Assembly: GCA_903934155.1 (NCBI GenBank)
Contig: CAIZMS010000160.1
Span: forward strand, 1-7,393
Length of the DNA stretch: 7,393 bases
From: an uncultured bacterium
GTDB lineage: Bacteria > Verrucomicrobiota > Kiritimatiellia > CAIKKV01 > CAITUY01
Direction: 5' to 3'
Shown here: in pieces, positions 1 through 6,591 of the stretch
Numbering within the stretch: position 1 is the first letter of the stretch
Layout of the letters: each line of letters begins with the position of its first letter
Program-made: the position numbers and the translations under genes
Notes under the pieces: model-generated
Databases searched by the model: none
What the model was told of the DNA's origin: nothing
What the model saw: only the letters and a program-made list of their open reading frames with translations

Positions 1-1082
1 ACAGACGGTTCCGTTGGAAGCGTGTCCACTCCCCCACCTGCACCTTCTCCATACACCTCCAACTCAGCCACCTGCGCGACATCAAAACCCGAGGTCTCTG
101 ATTTTTCCACCCGCGTAATCCGGATACGGACGTTATCTGTCACCACCGGCTTGAAATCGAGCGTGTACTCCGCCTGCGGTCCGGGCTTTTCATCTTTCCG
201 CTGGAACAGAGGCTTGAACGTGTCGCCACCATCCGGTGAATATTCGCCCACGAAATCCCGCGTGTTTTTTCCGGCATACAGCACCACACGATCAATCGTG
301 CAAGGGCCTGCAAACTTCACCCACACCCACTGCGGCAGGTTCTGCTGGGCCTGCGAACCCCAGGCCGGCGCTGTTCTCTGGCCGTCGTTGATGAAATGAC
401 GCCCGGTTCGATCAGTCATCACCCCCATCCAGCGGAAACTGCTGGTTTCGATCTTGGCACCCTCGGACCACAGTGCCACGTTCCGCTTCCCTGGCGCCGG
501 TTTTTCGCTCACGTCAACACGCGTGGCAGGCTCGAAACTCAACTGGGCCTTGGATTCAAGCGAGGCGCTCACCGTCCATTTCGGGCTACCCTTGTGATTC
601 CAGGACTTGACCAGAACCGCATTCAGTCCGGGCTTGAACGCGACGTCCACTTTGACCGTCTCCTCACCTTCCCCCACCAGCGTATTGTTCACAAAGCAGC
701 GCAGCGCCCCTGGCGCTCGGATGGTCATCACCGCTTGCGCTGCAGCCTCGCACTCCACACGAAAGCCGGCATAGGCACAGGCATTGGAAAACGAGGAACC
801 GCAAGCGGCGGCTAAATCCACCGCCCCCGCCTGCGCCGGAACCAACAGCCCCCGCATGTCCCGCCCACCCAGGCCTACCTGCCCATTCCATTGATGACGC
901 TTCGGGTCATTATTCCCAGCATTTTCAATGTTTTCATTGGCCTTGAAATCGTTCTGCGTGTAGCGCGGGAATGCCCCGATTACCCACCACGTCGAGGGTG
1001 ACTGGACTGGGCTTTCGGCGGCAACTGCCGACAAGTTGGCCAAGCTGAGAATCAATGTTAGAATGCGGAGTGTGTGTTTCAT
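1..1082 (-). CDS. Secreted protein with N-terminal beta-sandwich module and F5/8 type C (discoidin) module, 3' end outside the window
   Basis: I see an open frame of 360 codons from an ATG at 1082 that runs off the left edge without a stop. Residues 1-22 form a signal peptide (MKHTLRILTLILSLANLSAV core, probable cut after AVAA). Residues 31-175 begin 'TWWVIGAFP' and later carry 'VDLAAACGSSF', 'FVNNTLVGEGEETVKVDV' and 'GLNAVLVKSWNHKG'. This resembles the PA14-like sandwich often found in large secreted proteins of Verrucomicrobiota and Planctomycetota. Residues 198-345 look like a discoidin/CBM32-type module: 'NVALWSEG', 'FINDGQ', 'WVWVKFAGPCTIDRVVLYAG', 'YSPDGGDTFKPL', 'VRIRITRV' and 'VAELEVYG'. 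Residues 346-356 (EGAGGGVDTLP) look like a linker, so a further domain may follow outside the window. No catalytic domain is visible. It starts 27 bp after the GH29 stop, so it is probably in the same operon. The start is supported by the signal peptide; a weak GAGAA lies just upstream. Its inferred role is binding sugar outside the cytoplasm. Confidence 0.85.
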   Translation of the reverse strand, partial: MKHTLRILTLILSLANLSAVAAESPVQSPSTWWVIGAFPRYTQNDFKANENIENAGNNDPKRHQWNGQVGLGGRDMRGLLVPAQAGAVDLAAACGSSFSNACAYAGFRVECEAAAQAVMTIRAPGALRCFVNNTLVGEGEETVKVDVAFKPGLNAVLVKSWNHKGSPKWTVSASLESKAQLSFEPATRVDVSEKPAPGKRNVALWSEGAKIETSSFRWMGVMTDRTGRHFINDGQRTAPAWGSQAQQNLPQWVWVKFAGPCTIDRVVLYAGKNTRDFVGEYSPDGGDTFKPLFQRKDEKPGPQAEYTLDFKPVVTDNVRIRITRVEKSETSGFDVAQVAELEVYGEGAGGGVDTLPTEPS

Positions 1083-1109
1083 ATTTTTCTCATGCTGTCT
1101 TGTTAACGG

Positions 1110-3143
1110 TTACTGGATGCGTTTCAGCGTGAGGTTGAAGAGTTGCAACCCGCCCCAGTTTTCCTTTGCCCCCGCACGCAGTGCCACCGGATAGATCCCG
1201 GCCTTATCAATCGTGAGCTTGCCCACTGGGAAGACAACGCCCTTGTTCCAAGCGGCCGCAGCGGGAGCCTTGCCGGTCAATTCCTTATCGCCGATCTGCA
1301 ACCGGTAGGGAACATCGGCCCGGAGGCCTCCGCCGTCGATGGTCACCTCGTATTCACCGGCCTCGAGCAGATGCGTCTTATTCCAGGAGAGCCATTCCGT
1401 GGGGTCTCTCCAACCTTCGATAAAATCCCGTCCAAAGACTTGCTTCAGCGTGGTGCCGTTCAATTGGGCATCGTATGCGCTCAAAACAAGTGCGCCGTCC
1501 AATCCGGGACGGATGTCGCCCTCCCACGCAGCAAAGCCCCGGATCTCGATCACCGGGATCATCCGGCTCACCCATGCCGCCGGGAGTTGTACCTTCAAGC
1601 CGTCATCTTCCTGTGACCAGTTCAACTTTCCTTCATACCCGAGAAGCCGGACCGCCTGCGGCACCCCATCAGTCAGGCGGGCCTTCTTCCCCAGCGACCT
1701 AATCAAGACTTTGTCATCCGTAGGGTTCATGAGGAAGGCGTAGATCACATCCTTCTTGCGGGTGAAGCGGATATCATCCTTTTTGAAATAGGTCTCTTTG
1801 GAATGCTTATAGCGGTCGTAGGGGAGGGTCGTCGGCCCTTCCCCCAGCAGACGCCAGGGGCGAGTTGAGAAGATGCCATCTTCATTCAGGCGCACCCATT
1901 TGCCCATATCCCGCAGGCAATTCATGTGGTCCTCCGGGACTGTTCCGTCCGCCCGCTGGGGAAAGGAGATGAGAAAAATGCCGTTGCGGCAGATCACTTC
2001 AACAAACATCCTGACCAGCGAGTCAACCGGAGGAGGCGGATTACCCTCGTAGAACCAGCCACAAATACTAGTTTCCTGCTCCCAGAAATCCCGCCAGCCG
2101 AGCTTGGGCAAACCAAACTCACCGCAAGGGGGAGACCCCTTCCCATTCCCTTCTTTGCCGTACCAAACCACGTCGGGAATGCCGCCATGCTGAGCCGCGC
2201 TCATATTATAATAATGAGCCACCAGCGTCGGATCATACGCATCACCCCAGCTCTTTCCCCCATCGTTTTCGTTCACGAAATCCGGCTGATAGGTCGTCAC
2301 CAAGTCATACATTCGGCGAAAACAGTGCTGTTTCCACCATTCCGGATCCTTGTTTCTTTCGGGGCCCCACCCCGCATGCAGCTCTTGATCGCCCGGATGA
2401 GGCGGATGATACAGATCCCAGTTGGCTGGATCCATGCCATCATAGGGCACTCCCGCAAGGGGGCCTGTCTTGTCGGAGCTCTTGTTGATGTTCCACCAGT
2501 CGTAGCTCGGGCACAGATGGGTGCTGACTCCAAAACGCAGGCCTTGCTTCTTCGCCGCCTGCTGCCATAGCCCGACTATATCTTTGTGTGGCCCGATCTT
2601 CATCGCATTCCAGCGGTGATATTTCGAGTTCCACATGTCGTAGTTGTCGTGATGCACGCCCATGGACAGGAAGAGCCGTGCTCCCATCTGCTTGAACTCC
2701 GCCATCAGTCCCTCGGGATCAAACTTCTCCGCCGTGAACAGCGGTATGGTGTCCTTGTAGCCCACTTTGGACGGATGCCCGAACTTTTTGATATGCTGTT
2801 GATAAAGATTCACTGGAAAAGTCGGGTCATACATGCGCTTGGCATACCAACCGTTCATGCCCACGCTCTGCGGACCCCAATGCGCCCAGAAGCCCAATTT
2901 GGCATCGGCAAACCACTCCGGGCAATGATACTTCTCATCCAGGGATGCCTGGGTTGGCTGGAAGGGTCCCTGAGCCAGCGGCAGGTCTTTGGGCTTGGGT
3001 AGCCCGCGCAGTTGTTCCGGTTCCGCAGGCTGAGCCTCCAGGCTGGCCGCCCAGGAGGATCCAATACCCGGCAGGGCAATCATCATCAGCGCCAGGCTTG
3101 CCGCCCGGATTTGAGAGCATGTCTTCATTTCGTTCATATTCAT
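1110..3143 (-). CDS. Secreted GH29-type alpha-L-fucosidase with C-terminal extension and atypical active-site segments
   Basis: GH29 enzymes release terminal alpha-L-fucose by a retaining mechanism. The 677-residue product has a signal peptide (hydrophobic stretch about 14-28, probable cut after SSWA, residue 32). The TIM-barrel runs about 70-430: 'KLGFWAHWGPQS' (82-93; usual form is KFGIFIHWG), 'GVHHDNYDMWNSKYHRWNA' (162-180, with the His pair that contacts fucose in the family), 'FGVSTHLCPSYDWW' (204-217) and 'TRPWRLLGEGP' (427-437). A beta-sandwich follows (about 438-546), then a 130-residue module that closely matches the end of the other GH29 gene. At 677 residues it is longer than usual (about 450-500). 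Two segments are odd. 'YQPDFVNENDGG' (285-296) has Asn293 where the nucleophile Asp is expected, with Asp294 next to it. 'NGIFLISFPQRADG' (387-400) replaces the common GNLLLN form. Family membership is clear; activity on fucose is uncertain. It begins 9 bp after the GH106 stop. Starts at 3143, 3137 and 3128 are all possible; the last gives an ordinary 'MKT' signal peptide. Confidence 0.9.
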   Translation of the reverse strand: MNMNEMKTCSQIRAASLALMMIALPGIGSSWAASLEAQPAEPEQLRGLPKPKDLPLAQGPFQPTQASLDEKYHCPEWFADAKLGFWAHWGPQSVGMNGWYAKRMYDPTFPVNLYQQHIKKFGHPSKVGYKDTIPLFTAEKFDPEGLMAEFKQMGARLFLSMGVHHDNYDMWNSKYHRWNAMKIGPHKDIVGLWQQAAKKQGLRFGVSTHLCPSYDWWNINKSSDKTGPLAGVPYDGMDPANWDLYHPPHPGDQELHAGWGPERNKDPEWWKQHCFRRMYDLVTTYQPDFVNENDGGKSWGDAYDPTLVAHYYNMSAAQHGGIPDVVWYGKEGNGKGSPPCGEFGLPKLGWRDFWEQETSICGWFYEGNPPPPVDSLVRMFVEVICRNGIFLISFPQRADGTVPEDHMNCLRDMGKWVRLNEDGIFSTRPWRLLGEGPTTLPYDRYKHSKETYFKKDDIRFTRKKDVIYAFLMNPTDDKVLIRSLGKKARLTDGVPQAVRLLGYEGKLNWSQEDDGLKVQLPAAWVSRMIPVIEIRGFAAWEGDIRPGLDGALVLSAYDAQLNGTTLKQVFGRDFIEGWRDPTEWLSWNKTHLLEAGEYEVTIDGGGLRADVPYRLQIGDKELTGKAPAAAAWNKGVVFPVGKLTIDKAGIYPVALRAGAKENWGGLQLFNLTLKRIQ
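1113..1415 (-). repeat. Direct repeat copy A: 3' end of the complete GH29 gene
   Basis: This segment codes for residues 577-677 of the complete GH29 protein. It is repeated in the same orientation at 6595-6897 in the other GH29 gene. The proteins match at 76 of 101 positions without a gap. At the DNA level the first 51 bases from the stop codon (1110-1160 against 6592-6642) match at 47. This is a paralogous coding repeat, not a mobile element; no terminal inverted repeats or target duplications are seen. Confidence 0.8.
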
Positions 3144-3149
3144 TTTCTT
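3144..3149 (-). promoter_or_regulatory. Weak purine-rich ribosome binding site candidate for the complete GH29 gene
   Basis: AAGAAA directly abuts the ATG at 3143, which is too close for a normal Shine-Dalgarno element. It lies at an acceptable distance from the second in-frame ATG at 3137. The GH106 stop is at 3153-3155, so translational coupling could make a strong site unnecessary. This favours a start at 3137 or 3128 slightly over 3143, but does not settle it. Confidence 0.3.
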
Positions 3150-3152
3150 GGA

Positions 3153-6100
3153 TTATTTAATAACATCTGCGGATTGAATCGTCACCGGGCCGAGCAAGCC
3201 GGATTCGGCGAGCGGATCGGTTTTGCTCCACTGCCGCCAAATGCCAAAGGTAAACCGGCCGGTCGGACTCGGCTTGCCTTCCTGCACCCACTTCGGCCAC
3301 GCGTCGACGTTGAGGGTGCCCTTCAGGTAGGTGTCCAGCTTGCGGTCGCTGTCTTCCGGCAACTGCTCATCGCCGATCTGCCGGTTGATCAACAGATTGA
3401 CCACCTTCACTTCGAGCCGGTTCTCGCCCGGCTGAATGGCATCAGTCACGTCCACGCGGTAGGGCGGCTTCCAGATGATGCCCAAGTCTTTGCCATTGAG
3501 CTTCACCTCCGCCAGCACCGCCACCTTGCCCAGATCCAGCCAGGTTTTGGTCGGAGTTGCCGTTGGAGTATAAGGAAATGTCGTCTTATACTCGGCCGTG
3601 CCCGAATAGTATTTAATGCCCTCCTCGGGTCGCTTCGACCAATCGTCCAACTTCTCTAACGTCACCTTGGCCGGGCCGCCCCACTTCGGGTCGAAGGCGA
3701 CTTCCCACGGGCCGGTAAGCACTTGGGCTTCCGGCAATGTTATCGTCTTTTTCCAATTCTTACCCGTGGCCGTCGTAAACACATAGTCGCCATTCTGCAC
3801 GATGTCGCCCCGGGCCAGGTCGATGGCCGTGAGGGCCTTTGCGACCGGTTGGCCGTTGCGCGTCACGCTGACAATGGGGTCCACCCCGGCGGATGATTTG
3901 CGGAACACCACAAACACCGATCCGCTGGGCTCCAGCCGCAACGGGATTTGGGTGACGCCGTCCTTCTCCTCAAAAGCACTCGCGTTGGCCGTGCGCCCGC
4001 TGTCAGGCCACCAGAATTCAGGCTGTTTACCGGTGATGCGGAACGCGGCGGTGGCGGTGACTTCTTTCGGTTCGGGATTGGCCACAAAATACACTTCGGC
4101 ATCGCCAATCGTGCGATGGATATAGCGCAAGTTTGGTGTCGCGCTGAAATCCGGCTTCACGCCGCGCGCGCCCAAAACCTCGGAGGCAGTTTTCCCAGTG
4201 ATAAGCTTCCCGCTGGTCCAGAGCTTATCCGCCATCTGTTTCACGTCGGCATCACCCTGACCGAAATCGGAAAAACTCGGCGATTTTTTCGGCGGCTTCT
4301 TGCCGGCAATAATCAGGGCGCCTTGGTCAGCCAATTGGCTGATTTTACGTAGCAGCTTCGGTGTCATGGTCTCGACCTCCGGCACGACCAGCACGGCGTA
4401 ACTCATCCCGTCGGGCAGCACGATCCGCCCGTTCTTCACCGACATCCGTTCCAGGACCACCTCCGACGGACAGCCGTCAAAATTATAGCCGCCCCGGATA
4501 TGTTGGGCGATTTTGGCCCCGGCCGGTGCCGCGAAGGTGTGCGGCGCGCCCTCGGGTTGCAGGTAAACCACGTCCGCCACGAACATCCCTTGCTGCAGCA
4601 GGTATTGGCAGCGCGCCAGATAGTGGTGCCACGCCGTGGATTGCTCCCACCAGGTTTGGGTCCGCTCGTAATGCACCCCCCACGGACCCAAGGCCATGCC
4701 GGGAACACGTGTGGGATTGGTCCAAGGCTGCGCCGCATAACGGTGGAACACAAAGCGGTTGATCCCCTCGCAGAAGGCCCAATCGCCCAGGTCCTTCATA
4801 TTCCCCGGATGCGCCTGCCAGCGTTCCGTCTCTATCGCGGTAAAGGCCTCCGCGCCCACGATCTTCCGCCCATAAATGTGCGCCGCCGAGGCCATCTCGG
4901 TGCAGCAGTACGCCCCGCGATACTTGGTCCATCCCCAGAATTCGCCGATCGGCTCGTCGGCCTGACTGGCGAACGCCAGCTCGTTGAAGGGCCCGTTACC
5001 ATACGCTTCGATGGAGAGACGAATCCCTCGTTCATTGGCCAACCGGCGTACCTCGCCGGCGTAATTCTCCACCAGCATATCCGAGATGGTCTGCCGGAAA
5101 TCCCACAGAAACCGTTCGGTCTCCCCGACATTATCCACCACCCGGCCCGTCAGCACCGGCAGGCATTTCCAGAGTTCATAGCCGCGCCGTTGGCCGAACT
5201 CTTCGCGCATGCGCGGCGTCCAGTTCTGCGAGCCGACCTCCCAGCTATCAATGAAGGTCGAAACCAACACCTTGTCCTGTCCGGTGAGGTCCTTGTTATC
5301 CGCCGCCAGACGGCCGATCAACCCGTCAAACATCACTTTCGCGGTCTCTTTGCTCAACTTGTCGCACTCCAACCCGCTCCCTGCTTTGGGTGTCGCACCG
5401 TTATTCCTGCCCGTGGTAGTGTGGCCAAACCGCAGCACCGTCCAGCTGCCGACCGGGAAATCATGGGTCAATTTGCCCGCGACATCCATCTTGCCGGTCA
5501 GGTCCACGATGCTGTCGCGGGGGATCACCGCATCCGCCTCAGCCACCGGCCAGTCGGCCGGGGCGGGCCACTGCTGCTGTTCGCCTTTGCTGTTCAAACA
5601 GGTCTTATCCGCGATTTTCGCCACCCGATAACGCTGATGCAAATCGATGTTGCCGATCTCCAGCTGGGTCAGCCCGCGTTCATCCACCCCGTTAAAAGCC
5701 ACGCGGAAGAACCGGGATTTCACCCGCGGAAAGTTCACGACCATGGCCGTGGGATTGACGGCAAACGTATGGACCGGCTTGAAGTTCTGTCCGTCCTCCG
5801 ACACCTGCAACTCCCCGCTCAGGGTAATCCATGGCCGCCCACCCAGCGTGGCGGAGAGCGCACTGGCGGCGAACGGCTCGGCAAACTCAAGTTGCACATA
5901 TTGGGGGGCCGTTTTTTCAGGCCGCTGCAGGGTGAATTGGCCGGGCTTGGGACTTTCCCCGCTGCTGGTGATCTTCGGGGCGACGGCGACCATGTTCACC
6001 GCCTCGGCAGCCGGAGTCGGGAAGGCCAACACCACAATGTCCTGATAATAATTCATAAGCGCCGCTGGCTTGGGCAGCACCGCGTCGAACGTCTTGCCGC

Positions 6101-6536
6101 CTTCCACCCGCGTCTCGGTCCAGACCACCTTCTGCATGGACTGGGCGGGCGAGATCCACGGGCCGCCGCCGCCGCCCACCGAGCCGGCACCGATGCTCAT
6201 ATTGATTTGCAGACCGAGCCGCTGCCCCTCTTTGCAGGCGTGTTGGATCAGCTCCATCCAGAGCGGACCGGCGTAAGGCGCCGGCCCCTGGGGTGACGCC
6301 TGGCTGATTTCAGTGTAGATGATCCCGCCAATGCCCACGCGTGCCATGGCCTCGAAGTCGGCGGTGATGCTCTCTTTCGTCATGTTCCCATTCAGCACGA
6401 AATAGAAAACCCACGGACGGGCGGACGCCGGTGGTTTCTGGAAGTCGTTTTTCAACGAGTCTGCCGCGTGCAATCCAGTCAGCCCTGCCATTAGCAAAGC
6501 GACCAGCATAAGGGGGGATTTTTTATTGGGTATCAT
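3153..6536 (-). CDS. Secreted GH106-type alpha-L-rhamnosidase
   Basis: GH106 enzymes remove alpha-L-rhamnose from pectic and other glycans by an inverting mechanism. The 1127-residue length is usual for the family. A signal peptide covers 1-24 (MIPNKKSPLMLVALLMAGLT core, cut after LHA). The mature protein opens with 'FQKPPASARPWVFYFVLNGNMTKESITADFEAMARVGIGG' split over 32-71, a GH106 hallmark. The barrel is interrupted at about 205-300 by an F5/8-type sandwich ('YVQLEFAEPF', 'LQVSEDGQNFKPV'). Further family segments are 'FIDSWEVGSQNWTPRMREEF' (428-447), 'RLSIEAYGNGP' (506-516), 'YGRKIVGAEAFTA' (555-567), 'AFCEGINRFVFHRYAAQPW' (587-605) and 'MALGPWGVHYERTQTWWEQ' (614-632). Glu433 and Glu563 are the best catalytic candidates; their spacing fits what I recall for BT0986 of Bacteroides thetaiotaomicron. 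A Rossmann-like region follows (about 655-790) and a galactose-binding-like sandwich closes the protein (about 940-1120, 'VKLNGKDLGIIWKPPYRVDVTDAIQPGENRLEVKVVN' region). The ATG at 6536 is preceded by GAAGA (6545-6549) at 8 nt. It lies 55 bp after one GH29 gene and 9 bp before the other. Confidence 0.93.
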   Translation of the reverse strand: MIPNKKSPLMLVALLMAGLTGLHAADSLKNDFQKPPASARPWVFYFVLNGNMTKESITADFEAMARVGIGGIIYTEISQASPQGPAPYAGPLWMELIQHACKEGQRLGLQINMSIGAGSVGGGGGPWISPAQSMQKVVWTETRVEGGKTFDAVLPKPAALMNYYQDIVVLAFPTPAAEAVNMVAVAPKITSSGESPKPGQFTLQRPEKTAPQYVQLEFAEPFAASALSATLGGRPWITLSGELQVSEDGQNFKPVHTFAVNPTAMVVNFPRVKSRFFRVAFNGVDERGLTQLEIGNIDLHQRYRVAKIADKTCLNSKGEQQQWPAPADWPVAEADAVIPRDSIVDLTGKMDVAGKLTHDFPVGSWTVLRFGHTTTGRNNGATPKAGSGLECDKLSKETAKVMFDGLIGRLAADNKDLTGQDKVLVSTFIDSWEVGSQNWTPRMREEFGQRRGYELWKCLPVLTGRVVDNVGETERFLWDFRQTISDMLVENYAGEVRRLANERGIRLSIEAYGNGPFNELAFASQADEPIGEFWGWTKYRGAYCCTEMASAAHIYGRKIVGAEAFTAIETERWQAHPGNMKDLGDWAFCEGINRFVFHRYAAQPWTNPTRVPGMALGPWGVHYERTQTWWEQSTAWHHYLARCQYLLQQGMFVADVVYLQPEGAPHTFAAPAGAKIAQHIRGGYNFDGCPSEVVLERMSVKNGRIVLPDGMSYAVLVVPEVETMTPKLLRKISQLADQGALIIAGKKPPKKSPSFSDFGQGDADVKQMADKLWTSGKLITGKTASEVLGARGVKPDFSATPNLRYIHRTIGDAEVYFVANPEPKEVTATAAFRITGKQPEFWWPDSGRTANASAFEEKDGVTQIPLRLEPSGSVFVVFRKSSAGVDPIVSVTRNGQPVAKALTAIDLARGDIVQNGDYVFTTATGKNWKKTITLPEAQVLTGPWEVAFDPKWGGPAKVTLEKLDDWSKRPEEGIKYYSGTAEYKTTFPYTPTATPTKTWLDLGKVAVLAEVKLNGKDLGIIWKPPYRVDVTDAIQPGENRLEVKVVNLLINRQIGDEQLPEDSDRKLDTYLKGTLNVDAWPKWVQEGKPSPTGRFTFGIWRQWSKTDPLAESGLLGPVTIQSADVIK
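6162..6176 (-). repeat. Run of five GGC codons in the GH106 gene
   Basis: Five identical GGC codons encode Gly121-Gly125 in 'SVGGGGGPWISP'. GH106 proteins usually have a glycine-rich segment before 'PWxxP' here, so the run lies in a loop that tolerates glycine. The exact triplet repetition makes it a small site open to slippage in steps of one residue. Confidence 0.6.
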
Positions 6537-6591
6537 AGAGTGAGTCTTCTTTGGGTAGTCCTAGTGGCGTTTCTCTTTTTGCACATTTCCC

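Noticed and set aside
396..815. Plus-strand open frames at 22-399 and 396-815 that seem to fill the left end
   Set aside because: The minus strand has a continuous frame of 360 codons with a signal peptide and discoidin motifs; the plus-strand frames are its shadows.
664..891. Glycine-rich minus-strand frame of 75 codons
   Set aside because: It is in a different frame inside the left-edge gene and has no features of its own.
1101..1112. Small inverted repeat around GTTAAC in the gap after the GH29 stop
   Set aside because: The arms are only four to five bases, with no T-tract after them on the transcribed strand; it is too weak for a terminator or operator call.
4500..6296. A 598-codon open frame on the plus strand
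   Set aside because: It lies wholly antisense to the GH106 gene, its translation is rich in His, Arg and Pro with no recognisable domain, and GC-rich codon use commonly opens such frames.
6537..6591. Possible promoter or terminator in the 55-bp gap before the GH106 gene
   Set aside because: I found no convincing -35/-10 pair, no stable hairpin and no T-run in the minus-strand direction.
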